A stretch of DNA of 48,192 bases. Source: an uncultured Bacteroidales bacterium. Lineage in GTDB: Bacteria; Bacteroidota; Bacteroidia; Bacteroidales; UBA932. Positions 36,434 to 45,679 of this stretch are shown piece by piece. The stretch spans positions 1-48,192 of the forward strand of contig CAMVJR010000005.1 of NCBI GenBank assembly GCA_947167855.1. Reading direction: 5' to 3'. Position numbers and translations under genes: made by a program. Each line of letters opens with the position of its first letter. Within the stretch, counting starts at the first letter, position 1. The notes below the pieces were generated by a model. The model did not search any database. It was not told where the DNA came from and saw nothing but the letters and a program-made list of their open reading frames with translations.

Positions 36434-37300
36434 TTATCTATGAATGGCGTGGAAGCAGACTCCAACGCCGTTGGGGCCGCAATGACTGCCGGCGGTGGGG
36501 TTCACATACACATACACAATGTTCTGCTTGCCAAAGCGTTCCTCAATCATGCGGCCAATCTCCTGGGCAATCTCGGGGGCGTCGGTATGGCCGATGCAGA
36601 TGCGGTGCTTGTCAATGTTGTCTCCCAGTTCGGCCACCTTGTCTACCAGGGCCTTCATGGCGTTGGGACGGCCCTTGACGGTGCCGATGGATTCCATCTT
36701 GCCGGCCTGGCTCATGTGGATGAGGGGACGGACGCCGATGAGGGTGCCCATGGTGGCGGCAAGTCCGCTTACGCGGCCGCTGCGGCGGAAGAACTTGAGG
36801 TCATCGGCAAAGAAATACATGGCAAAGTGGTCTACCTCGGTCTTGGCCCATTCCAGGATCTCGTCCAGGGTCTTGCCGGCCTTGACCATGTCTCCCACCT
36901 CGCGTACGATGGCGTAGCTGATGGTGGTGATGCCCTTGGTGTCAATCTCCTCGAAGCGCACGCCCGGGTACTGGGCCTTGAGCTCGGCCACGGCCTGGTC
37001 CATGACGTCAAAGGTGTTGGTCATGGCACGGGAGAAATGCACGTACAGGATCTCGTTTCCTTCCTTGAAGTCTTCCTCGAAGTAGTTGATATACTGTTCC
37101 TTGGAAATAGCGCTGGTGGTGGGTAGGACGCCGCCGCGCAGCATGTCGTAGAAGGCGTGGCCGTCAAAGGTCTCGAAATCTACGTAAGGATAGGTGGTCT
37201 TGGCATCCACGCTGTAAGGCATGGAGATGAGTTTGTAACCGTATTCAGCCGCCTCAATAGGGGTGATGTCGGTATCGGAGTCTGTGTATATCTTTAACAT
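36434..37300 (-). CDS. DegV family (FakB-like) fatty-acid-binding protein
   Basis: IYTDSDTDITPIEAAEYGYKLISMPYSVD, PTTSAISKEQYINYFEE, FFADDLKFFRRSGRVSGLAATMG. Confidence 0.9.
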   Translation of the reverse strand: MLKIYTDSDTDITPIEAAEYGYKLISMPYSVDAKTTYPYVDFETFDGHAFYDMLRGGVLPTTSAISKEQYINYFEEDFKEGNEILYVHFSRAMTNTFDVMDQAVAELKAQYPGVRFEEIDTKGITTISYAIVREVGDMVKAGKTLDEILEWAKTEVDHFAMYFFADDLKFFRRSGRVSGLAATMGTLIGVRPLIHMSQAGKMESIGTVKGRPNAMKALVDKVAELGDNIDKHRICIGHTDAPEIAQEIGRMIEERFGKQNIVYVYVNPTAGSHCGPNGVGVCFHAIHR

Positions 37301-38898
37301 AGCACTAAAATATAATCGTAAACGGGTTGCCCGCCGTCCAGGAGGATGACCTCGGACAGGGGATAGGCTTTCTGGAGGGCGGCCTGCAGCTCCTGGGCTT
37401 CCTGGGCCGATGCATCGGCTCCCTGCAGGAGCATCACGATATCGGCATGCTGGGCCTCCAGCTTCTGGGCCAGGGTAATCACGGTGTCTTTTCTCTCAGG
37501 GCAGCAGCAGAGCACTTCTTTGCCGCTGAAGCCGATGTATTCTCCGGTGCGGGCGTCGGCGGTGTCGCGGATGGCCTTGGAGACGGAGCCGGTGATAACG
37601 GATGCGGCGGCCTGTTTGAGGACCTCGGTGAGCTCTTCCAGCGGCAGCTCGGCGTCCAGGTTGGCCATGGCGTAGTAGCCTTCTCCCAGCGTATGGGTGG
37701 GAATGACAACAATCTTGGATTTCTCGTACAGCTGGGCAGCCTGCTGGGCCGTGAGGATGATGTTGCTGTTGTTGGGGAACACCAGGATGGTATCGGCCCC
37801 TACCTCGTTAAACGCTTCCAGGAAGCGGTCCACCGGAGGATTCATGGTCTGTCCGCCTTCGATAACCGCATCGGCCCCCATGTCCCTGAAGGATTGGGTG
37901 AGGCCGGCGCCGGTGGCTACCGTGACAATGCCCAGGGCTTTTCCGGTGCGCTTGAAACGCTCGTCCATGTGGTTCTCGTGGTGCTGGAGGGTCATGTTCT
38001 CCACCTTGATGGTGAGGAATTCGCCCCATTCGCGGCACTTGGTGAGGACGGCGCCGGGATCCTTGGTGTGCACATGCACTTTGATGATGGAACCGTCGCG
38101 GAAGAAGACCAGGGAATCTCCCTGGGTTTCCAGCCAGTCGTGGATCACGGACTCGTCAAAGGAGTCCAGGTCCACTTTGCAGCGCTGCAGGCGGAGGAGG
38201 AATTCGGTGCAATAGCCAAACTCCAGCACGCTGTCTTCCGTGAAGGCGTTGAAGTCTACTTTGGGAGTAGATGGCCGATCGGTGTCGGCCATGACGGTAT
38301 CTCCGATCGGGGATCTTCCGTGCAGGGCGTCGCGCATGCCTTCTGCGATGCAGAGCAGGCCTGCGCCGCCGCTGTCCACCACGCCGGCCTTTTTGAGAAC
38401 GTCCAGCAGGTCCGGGGTGTGCTGCAGGCTCAGGTCCATGCCGGCAATCCAGAGGTCAAAGAACTCCTCGATGCTGGCCGATCCTTCGGCTGCCGCCACG
38501 CCTTCCCGCAGGACGGTGAGGATGGTGCCTTCTACGGGCTGGGAAACGGCGTGATAGGCTTCTTCCACCGCAGCCTTCATGGCGGCGTTGAACTGCTTGC
38601 TATCGGCCTGTTTGAGGCCCTGGAAGGCCTTTCCCATGCCGGCGAAGATGCGCGAGAGGATGACGCCGGAATTGCCGCGGGCGCCCAGCAGCATGCCCTG
38701 CGAAACGGCGGCGGCCATTTCTGAGAGCGTGTTTCCGGAAGCCTGCGTACCGGCTTCGATGGTCATGTACATGTTGTCCCCGGTGTCTCCGTCCGGAATG
38801 GGGAAAACATTGAGGTTATTGATATCCTGGCGGTTTTGCGCCAGGCGGGCTGTGCCGCCCTTGATCAGGTTCAGGTATAGTTGTGCGTCCAGGTTCAT
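37294..38898 (-). CDS. DAK2/DhaL-domain protein, FakA-like fatty acid kinase
   Basis: NNLNVFPIPDGDTGDNMYMTIEAG, LLGARGNSGVILSRIFAGM, VVDSGGAGLLCIAEGM. Confidence 0.9.
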   Translation of the reverse strand: MNLDAQLYLNLIKGGTARLAQNRQDINNLNVFPIPDGDTGDNMYMTIEAGTQASGNTLSEMAAAVSQGMLLGARGNSGVILSRIFAGMGKAFQGLKQADSKQFNAAMKAAVEEAYHAVSQPVEGTILTVLREGVAAAEGSASIEEFFDLWIAGMDLSLQHTPDLLDVLKKAGVVDSGGAGLLCIAEGMRDALHGRSPIGDTVMADTDRPSTPKVDFNAFTEDSVLEFGYCTEFLLRLQRCKVDLDSFDESVIHDWLETQGDSLVFFRDGSIIKVHVHTKDPGAVLTKCREWGEFLTIKVENMTLQHHENHMDERFKRTGKALGIVTVATGAGLTQSFRDMGADAVIEGGQTMNPPVDRFLEAFNEVGADTILVFPNNSNIILTAQQAAQLYEKSKIVVIPTHTLGEGYYAMANLDAELPLEELTEVLKQAAASVITGSVSKAIRDTADARTGEYIGFSGKEVLCCCPERKDTVITLAQKLEAQHADIVMLLQGADASAQEAQELQAALQKAYPLSEVILLDGGQPVYDYILVLC

Positions 38899-41384
38899 TA
38901 CTTTTCAGGTATACGGAATCCGCGCCGGAAGAAAGGAATCTTGACCAGCAGGCGGAAAAGGAATGGCTGTAAGGAGTAAGTGATCAGGATGGTGGAAGCC
39001 ATGCCGATCAGGGTAATCAGGCCGATGGAATGGATGGCCGGGTGACGGGCAAAGATGAGCGAGAAGGTCACGATGCACAGCACCAGGGCACTGAAGAAGA
39101 TGGCCACCTTGTGGTATTCCAGCATCTTGGTTTCTCCGTGGCGGGCTTCGGTGAGCAGACCCTCCATCACAAAGATGCTATAGTCTACGCCAATACCGAA
39201 GATAAAGGTGGAGATCACAATGTTGATGAGGTTGAATTCCAGGCCGAAGATGGCCATGTAGCCCTGCATCACATACCAGCTCACAAACATGGGGAAGAAG
39301 GCCAGCAGGGCGATCCAGATGTTCATGAAGCTCAGGAGCAGGACGATGAACACAAAGACACTGGAGATCCAGAGGGTGGTCTTGAAGTCGTCGTGGATGA
39401 TTTCCACCATGTCGCGGCAGTAGAAGAAGGGCTCCAGCACCAGCACGTGGTCTACGGAGGTGAGGGCCTTCCAGACCTTGTTCTGGTCTGCTATGTCGTA
39501 GGAGACTTCCGTGTACACCATGTATCGGCCGCTTTCCTGCTGCTCCACATAGTTGGAGAGCAGGCCTTCCGGTACGATGCCGGAGGTAACGATGTTGCCC
39601 GGCTCATAGGTGTTCTGGATGAGGTCCATGAAGGGGGCGTAGAAGCCGCTGGGCAGGCCGTATTGGTATTCGGCCTCGTAGAAGCGGCGGCGCATCTCCC
39701 GCACGCGGTCGCGGGTCCAGAAGTGGTTCCAGGCGTTGATGCGCATCTGCTGGTCCTGCGTGGAGTGCAGCAGCAGCTTGGCCACGGGGACGTAGCCTTT
39801 CACGAGACCATCGGCCTTTAACGAATCCAGGGCCTTGACCAGGCCTTTGTTGTATTCCAGGGCTTCGTCCAGGTTGTTGTCGTCCCAGGCGGCGAAGTAC
39901 TGGTGGGCGAAACCGTCGGCGCTCTTGCGGTTGTAGAGGTCCTGGCTTTCGCGAAGCTCGGCGTTGTCAAAGTCCAGGTTCATGAGATCGCTGTCAAACT
40001 TGACCTTGGGGCTGTAGCAGATGCCCACGATGATGGCAATGACCAGGGCGCCGATGAACCATTTGTTGCGGTCCCAGGGCAGGTTGTTGATGCGCTCGAT
40101 GAGCGGGAAACCGTGCGTATGTTTGTAGTGGATCTGCTCCGGCTTGAGGAAGTGGGGCAGGAAGATCAGGGCAAAGAGGGTATTGCCGATGAGGGCAAAG
40201 GTGGCAAACAGGCCGAAGTCGCTGAGCAGTTCGCTCTCCGTGAAGATGAGGCCCATGAAGGCACCGATGGTGGTGACGCAGCCCATGAATACGGGAGTGG
40301 ACTCTTCCCTAAGCATCTGCTCCGTGTCACTCACGTAGTAGTAGTGGATGAGCACGTGCAGGCAGTAGCTGATGGCCACGCCCAGGACGATGGCGCTGAT
40401 ACCCATGGCCATCAGGGACATGCCGCCTTTGAGCCAGTACATGCAGGCCATGGCGAAGAGGGTGCCGTACAGCACGGGAACCAACTGCTGCCACAGGAAA
40501 GCCACCCTGTGGAAGCTCAGGAGCATGATAACCAGGATGAGAATCAGGGACAGGCCGATGGACCACATGAGGTCCCGTTTGATGGTGCCGGCGTTGGAAA
40601 CGCTGCCCTGCGGATTGCCGTGGACCAGGATGCGGATCTCCGGATGCAGGGCCTCTACCTCGTGCTTGAGTTTGTCCATCATGTTCACCAGCTTGGTGCA
40701 GGCACCGGAGTTGGTGGAAGTGAAGGAAGGGGAGAGGAGGGCCAGAGCCACGGTCTTGTCCGGGGACAGGAGGTGACCGCCGTCAATGGTGATGCCGCCC
40801 ATGCTGGCGTCCTGTCCCAGGATTTCTCCCAGCAGGGCCGCACGCAGGTTGAGCGGATCCATGGAGACCAGTTGGGTATCGTCTCCGGTTTCGTCTTCCA
40901 TCACCAGCTCGTAGTTCTTGGCCATTTGCTCGGCAAAGGCCTTGGGCTCCAGGGCCTTCTCAATCTGGGCATACCAGGACGTATCAATGAAAGAGGGAAG
41001 ATGGTTCAGGCCGAAGTCCATGGCTCCCAGGGCCATGTCAATGTCCAGGGCCACCAGCACGCCCTTGAGGTAGTGCGTAGCGCTGTCCCGCTGCTGCAGG
41101 ATGTTGCAGTATTCTTCTGCGATGGCTCCCAGTTCGTCCGGACTTACCGGATTGAGGGTATCCCGCGACGTGACCTGGACAAAGATCTTGTCAATAAGGC
41201 CGATGTCACTGAAAGCGAGTTCGTTGGAAGTGGAGGAGCGGGGGAGCAGCTTGATAATGTCTTCCTCGTACTGCAACTTGGCTCCAAACCAGCCAAAGAC
41301 AACTGTGGTTGCGATCAAGATGGCATACATCAATGCCTTGTGCCCTTTGAAAAAATGGTATATGGGCAGAAAGATTCTGTGCAT
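38898..41384 (-). CDS. MMPL/RND-family exporter
   Basis: Twelve-TM-like profile; FNLINIVISTFIFGIGVDYSIFVMEGLL; start MHRIFLPIYHFFKG at 41384. Confidence 0.88.
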   Translation of the reverse strand: MHRIFLPIYHFFKGHKALMYAILIATTVVFGWFGAKLQYEEDIIKLLPRSSTSNELAFSDIGLIDKIFVQVTSRDTLNPVSPDELGAIAEEYCNILQQRDSATHYLKGVLVALDIDMALGAMDFGLNHLPSFIDTSWYAQIEKALEPKAFAEQMAKNYELVMEDETGDDTQLVSMDPLNLRAALLGEILGQDASMGGITIDGGHLLSPDKTVALALLSPSFTSTNSGACTKLVNMMDKLKHEVEALHPEIRILVHGNPQGSVSNAGTIKRDLMWSIGLSLILILVIMLLSFHRVAFLWQQLVPVLYGTLFAMACMYWLKGGMSLMAMGISAIVLGVAISYCLHVLIHYYYVSDTEQMLREESTPVFMGCVTTIGAFMGLIFTESELLSDFGLFATFALIGNTLFALIFLPHFLKPEQIHYKHTHGFPLIERINNLPWDRNKWFIGALVIAIIVGICYSPKVKFDSDLMNLDFDNAELRESQDLYNRKSADGFAHQYFAAWDDNNLDEALEYNKGLVKALDSLKADGLVKGYVPVAKLLLHSTQDQQMRINAWNHFWTRDRVREMRRRFYEAEYQYGLPSGFYAPFMDLIQNTYEPGNIVTSGIVPEGLLSNYVEQQESGRYMVYTEVSYDIADQNKVWKALTSVDHVLVLEPFFYCRDMVEIIHDDFKTTLWISSVFVFIVLLLSFMNIWIALLAFFPMFVSWYVMQGYMAIFGLEFNLINIVISTFIFGIGVDYSIFVMEGLLTEARHGETKMLEYHKVAIFFSALVLCIVTFSLIFARHPAIHSIGLITLIGMASTILITYSLQPFLFRLLVKIPFFRRGFRIPEK

Positions 41385-41446
41385 ACAGGTAGGTTCTAGG
41401 TTTAATCCAACAAATATACGCATTTTTCTTAGAAAAATGAATTGCC

Positions 41447-41786
41447 CGGCCGTCAGGACACCGAATAAGCCTTTTGGTGTCCGGATGCTTCATTTTCGGC
41501 CGTCAGGACACCGAATGGCGGTTTTGGTGTCCGGATGCTTCATTTTCGGCCGCCGGGACACCGAATGGCGGTTTTGGTGTCCGGATGAGTTTATTTCGGC
41601 CGCTGGGACACCGAATGGGCATTTTGGTGTCCGCACACTTCTTTTTCGGCCGTCAGGACACCGAATGGGCCTTTTGGTGTCCGGATGCTTCATTTTCGGC
41701 CGCCAGGACACCGAATGGGCATTTTGGTGTCCGCACACTTCTTTTTCGGCCGCCGGGACACCGAATGGCGGTTTTGGTGTCCGCAC
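41447..41786 (+). repeat. Tandem array of 7 palindromic (REP-like) units, 50-bp period
   Basis: GGACACCGAATnnnnNTTTTGGTGTCC begins at 41456, 41506, 41556, 41606, 41656, 41706 and 41756; units separated by CGnAnnnnTTnnTTTCGGCCGYYR. Confidence 0.97.
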
Positions 41787-41844
41787 GGAGACGTATTTCC
41801 TGGGGTGCCGTGTTTTAATCGTAGAAATGTTATAATTTGTAACT

Positions 41845-42342
41845 ATGAAAACGATCAAAGCCGTACTTCTTATTGCTGGTCTGCTTGCGCTGGCAGCTTG
41901 TGAAAAATACCCCGTGGAGGGCCTTCAGGGCTCGTGGTGTCCCGTTTATGCCAACGGGTCTTTCGAGAATTCTGTGTATGTCTACACTTACAATGCCCCA
42001 GTTGACGGGGCCGGACGCGTCCCCTATGTGTACGTGAGCAAAACCAATCCCGATGTGAAGTATGATGGATATATGATGGTCCCTTGTCTCCGCTTCTTCA
42101 AGGAGAAGGGTGAGGATGTATACACGTCTTTCTATAAAGACGGCTCTGGGGAAGAATCCGACGAACCGCTTCATTACTACATAAAAGACGGCAAACTCTA
42201 CCGAGAATATCCCTGGAATTACTTGGTTAACGATGACTACTATTACCCCGGCGCCGAATCCGATAAATACTACGAAGCCCCCATTCTCTTCCTGGACAAC
42301 GGTCAAGTCAAAATAGGTGACATCACCTACGAAAGGTACTAG
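41845..42342 (+). CDS. small predicted lipoprotein
   Basis: MKTIKAVLLIAGLLALAACEK lipobox; lies between the REP-like array and the RAYT-like gene. Confidence 0.75.
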   Translation: MKTIKAVLLIAGLLALAACEKYPVEGLQGSWCPVYANGSFENSVYVYTYNAPVDGAGRVPYVYVSKTNPDVKYDGYMMVPCLRFFKEKGEDVYTSFYKDGSGEESDEPLHYYIKDGKLYREYPWNYLVNDDYYYPGAESDKYYEAPILFLDNGQVKIGDITYERY

Positions 42343-42344
42343 TG

Positions 42345-43262
42345 TTATTCTGCTTTCGGAAACATCCGGTCCACATCTGCTGCAGGTAAACGAAGTACAT
42401 GTGTTATTTGCCGATTTGAGGAAGCAAGGCGCTGTTTCATCATCTTGGCTGCATTCAAGCGCGCCTCGAGTTCAAGAGTACGGAGATTCTGCCCCTGAAA
42501 CCAGCTGCTGACTATCTGAAAAACTTCTTCGGTTGGAAGCTGAATCTTTTCACCCAGCTTGGCTGCTATCTCCACATCGGCCTCCCCCCTTCGTGTAAGG
42601 AGGGTAAAGTACTGATTGGCGCTGTTAAAAAGGGCTTCCGTTGCGTGATAATCCACAAAACTGCTTCTGAGTATCATTCCATCGCAAACGCGGTAATGAC
42701 TCGGCAAGTCTGTATCATGAGAACGGCAGATAATCCTTTTCTCCCGTCCTCCCACTTTGTCAAACGGAATTCCTTGATTCATGAGCCGCAAGTTCCCGTT
42801 GAAGAACAGACTGGCCGATCCCCATGGATACCCGGTGGGCATACTGTCCAGACGGGCGACATATGCGTTCCGGTCTGTATAAGCGATCCTGTTTCTAAAG
42901 GATTTCAGATCCAGCGTTTCATCTATCCTTATATTCCATTCTTTCAGTGCGGGCTTTTGCAGAGAACGCTGGTATTTCCGTTCATTTTCGTGAAGTATCT
43001 CTGCAAAACAACAGGCCTTATCGAATGATCCTGTGCCCATTATGTGATGATGGCTGTTCATCTGGATATCATCCAAAATCATAAAACCGGACCGGGCCGA
43101 CGCAATGGCAATTAGATTGGTCCCCACTATGAATTCCTCCGGATTATCATACAGTGTCCAGTCCAAATCCTCCGTGGAGATGAAATAATACGGTCCACCG
43201 GCCGCAAATAACCGTTCACACTCCCGTTCCCGGTCCCAGTAATCGTTCTTTTCGTATGCCAT
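42345..43262 (-). CDS. RAYT-like (REP-associated tyrosine transposase, Y1/HUH) protein
   Basis: MNSHHHIMG corresponds to the MxNHxHLL HUH motif; YTDRNAYVARLDSMPTGYPWGSASLFFNG corresponds to YIHxNPVxxGLVxxPxxYxWSS; C-terminal helical DNA-binding-like RLASSNRQITHVLRLPAADVDRMF. Preferred start 43262. Confidence 0.7.
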   Translation of the reverse strand: MAYEKNDYWDRERECERLFAAGGPYYFISTEDLDWTLYDNPEEFIVGTNLIAIASARSGFMILDDIQMNSHHHIMGTGSFDKACCFAEILHENERKYQRSLQKPALKEWNIRIDETLDLKSFRNRIAYTDRNAYVARLDSMPTGYPWGSASLFFNGNLRLMNQGIPFDKVGGREKRIICRSHDTDLPSHYRVCDGMILRSSFVDYHATEALFNSANQYFTLLTRRGEADVEIAAKLGEKIQLPTEEVFQIVSSWFQGQNLRTLELEARLNAAKMMKQRLASSNRQITHVLRLPAADVDRMFPKAE

Positions 43263-43283
43263 AACTATTATCTTTATTGTTTC

Positions 43284-43360
43284 GGGCACCATTTCTCAGT
43301 TTTGGTGTCCGCATGCTTCATTTTCGGCCGCCAGGACACCGAATGGGCATTTTGGTGTCC
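43284..43360 (+). repeat. REP-like unit (43334-43360) plus a degenerate unit
   Basis: GGACACCGAATGGGCATTTTGGTGTCC at 43334; preceded by gGGCACCatttctcagTTTTGGTGTCC with the same inter-unit sequence. Confidence 0.92.
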
Positions 43361-43370
43361 GCGGGGTGGG

Positions 43371-44999
43371 TCAGTAGGTGCACTGGAGCTGGAAGTTCAG
43401 GGTTGGGGTGGGGGCACGGCCCACGCGGAGCATGTAGGCGGCGCGGAGGTTGGCCTTGAAGGTGAGGCGCCAGAGGCGGAGCTTGTAGCCGGCCACCACG
43501 GAGCCGGAGAGGCCGGTGCCGGAATAGGCCGGAACGGAGAAGGTGCCGGGAGCATCGCGCTCGTAGCAGTAGATGCGGTCGGCCCATTCGGGGATGCGGA
43601 AGGCCGAAAAGCGCAGGTACGTGGACAGGACCTCGTTCTTATACCCGCCCTCCAGGTAGGTCAGAAGGCCCCAGGACTTGCAGCGGACAGCCTCCCCGCG
43701 AAGGACGGAAAGCCAGGGGCCGTGGGCAAAGCGGACATCGGCCCGAAAGTCCGTGCGGGGCGGCTCATAATTGCGGTAACGCTCTGTCAGGCGCAGGCTC
43801 AGCGACCAGGCCGAAAATACCTGCCAGTCAAAGTTCAAATATCCCCGAACCTGCAGGCGCCGGGGATCCACGCCTCCCACTGGTAACAGCGCGCCATCCA
43901 ATGTGATAGAGAGTTTATAGAAAGGAACGGATGAACCAAATCCGGTGCGGCCGGCGAGCGGCACCCATCGGCCACTGGACAACGCATAGCCGGCGGCCAG
44001 TCCGTATTCGCCGTTCTTTTTGCCGCTGAACTGAGAGGGCACCACACGCGCCTGCAGGGCCCATTTCCCCTGACTGCCGGCCTTCCATCGGGCCGATGCC
44101 TTCCCAGCCACCGAACGTTTTCGCCAGGCCGCTTCGGCCGTATAGTCCGCGCCCCGCAGGTTCAGCCGGGCATCAGCAGAGCCGGAAAGCCCATTAGAGC
44201 GGCTCCAGGCAAGGGTTCCGCCTACCTGGCCCCATCGGCCCGAATATTCTCCGCGCGTACCGAAAGCCAGCGCCAGTGTGCCCCAGGCCGATGCCCGCCA
44301 GTGCCGCCCGCCGTACTCATAGGCCAGGCCCCGGTGCACGGAGGAGGATGTGTAGGACCAGACCGGCGAGATGCCCGTGCTGCGGCGGATGAAGGCGTCC
44401 ACCGTGGACAGGCTCTCCATGGAGAAGCCGCTCCACTGGGCCAGGCCCTCGCCGTAGCGGACGTTGAAATCGCCCAGGACCAGGCGGCCCCAGCGGGTAT
44501 CGGCCTCGGCGTGCGCGGTCCAGTCAGGATTCCTCCAGGCGCCTCCAACCCGCCAGTTCTCGCCGGAAACCTTGGCCTTCACACCCACTTGCTTCAACGT
44601 GGTTCGCGCCAGGGCCTCGGCCCGGATACGGGGACTCCCTACAGCCCCCGGAAGCCGCCGGGACTCCAAAGACAGGAAAGGCTGCAGGGCTTCCACTGCT
44701 TCCCTGCCAAAGCCGTCCACCAGCATCAGCTCTTCCCAGGAGAGGATGTCCCCGGAGGTGGCCCGGTAATCGGCCAGGGCAGCTATCTGGTATTCCGTCA
44801 GAATGCCCGGGCGCAGGCGCTCGGAATTTACCCGGACTTTAAACACCATTCCTTCCAGGCGCTCAATCCAGTCCTGGTCCACTTCTTCGATGCTGGAAGC
44901 GCCCGACAGATAGAGCGCCGCCCGCAGGACGGAAGCATCCTGCGAGGCAGCCTCAAGGCTCAGCAAGGCCGCAACGGCCACACAAACAATATGTCTCAT
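43371..44999 (-). CDS. helix-hairpin-helix (ComEA-like) protein with outer-membrane-barrel-like body
   Basis: Signal peptide; TEYQIAALADYRATSGDILSWEELMLVDGFGREAVEALQPFL, then alternating beta-rich sequence. Confidence 0.72.
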   Translation of the reverse strand: MRHIVCVAVAALLSLEAASQDASVLRAALYLSGASSIEEVDQDWIERLEGMVFKVRVNSERLRPGILTEYQIAALADYRATSGDILSWEELMLVDGFGREAVEALQPFLSLESRRLPGAVGSPRIRAEALARTTLKQVGVKAKVSGENWRVGGAWRNPDWTAHAEADTRWGRLVLGDFNVRYGEGLAQWSGFSMESLSTVDAFIRRSTGISPVWSYTSSSVHRGLAYEYGGRHWRASAWGTLALAFGTRGEYSGRWGQVGGTLAWSRSNGLSGSADARLNLRGADYTAEAAWRKRSVAGKASARWKAGSQGKWALQARVVPSQFSGKKNGEYGLAAGYALSSGRWVPLAGRTGFGSSVPFYKLSITLDGALLPVGGVDPRRLQVRGYLNFDWQVFSAWSLSLRLTERYRNYEPPRTDFRADVRFAHGPWLSVLRGEAVRCKSWGLLTYLEGGYKNEVLSTYLRFSAFRIPEWADRIYCYERDAPGTFSVPAYSGTGLSGSVVAGYKLRLWRLTFKANLRAAYMLRVGRAPTPTLNFQLQCTY

Positions 45000-45115
45000 A
45001 CGGGGAAGTTAAGCAAAGCCGGCCGAAATCCCCGCGACCTGTTGAAAACTTGTGTTGTTTCAGATGTATTTTTGTGTGTTTTTTACTATTTTTGCATAAC
45101 TAAATTTGCAAATCG

Positions 45116-45667
45116 ATGGATCCAAAAATTACCCTTCACGACAAAACTTTCAAACTCTTTATCCCTAACGAAGAAATCGAGAAGGCCATCGACGCCTTGG
45201 CAGAGCGCCTGAACGCAGACTACGCCGACGCCACCGACGAGGATCCCGTGGTGCTCCTGTGCACGCTCAACGGGGCCATCATCTTTGCGGCCGAACTCCT
45301 CAAACGCGTCAAATTCCCCCTGGTCCTCAAGGCCTGCAAGCTTTCCTCCTATCAGGGAACCCAGTCCACGGGCTACATCAAGACGGAAGTTCCCCTTCCC
45401 GCCCACCTGGAAGGCAAGAGAGTCATCATTGTGGAGGACATTGTGGATACCGGCAACACCATCGTGGCCATGAAGGACCTCCTGCAGGACGCCAGCGTCA
45501 GAGACTCCAAGGTATGCACCCTGCTGGTCAAGCCGGACGTGTACAAGAAGCACGTCAAACTGGACTACGTTGCCATGGAAATCCCCAACCGGTTCATCGT
45601 GGGCTTCGGCCTGGATTACGACGAGCTGGGCCGCAACATCAAAGATATTTACGTACTTGACGAATAA
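45116..45667 (+). CDS. hpt: hypoxanthine phosphoribosyltransferase
   Basis: VIIVEDIVDTGNTIVAMKDLL PRPP motif; FIVGFGLDYDELGRNIKDIYVL. Confidence 0.95.
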   Translation: MDPKITLHDKTFKLFIPNEEIEKAIDALAERLNADYADATDEDPVVLLCTLNGAIIFAAELLKRVKFPLVLKACKLSSYQGTQSTGYIKTEVPLPAHLEGKRVIIVEDIVDTGNTIVAMKDLLQDASVRDSKVCTLLVKPDVYKKHVKLDYVAMEIPNRFIVGFGLDYDELGRNIKDIYVLDE

Positions 45668-45679
45668 CCATTAAATCGC

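Noticed and set aside
39903-41399. 498-aa + strand ORF opposite the MMPL exporter; likewise 37327..38724
   Set aside because: Shadow ORFs; minus strand proteins are clearly MMPL and DAK2 families.
41447-41786. Regular repeats considered as a CRISPR array
   Set aside because: Linkers are not unique spacers; they recur among units, the repeat itself is a long palindrome, and no cas genes are present.
41474-41835. ORFs 41474..41818, 41101..41835 and 41490..41858 with repeated HRMGILVS/RPPGHRM peptides
   Set aside because: They arise from reading frames through the 50-bp tandem array; no independent coding evidence.
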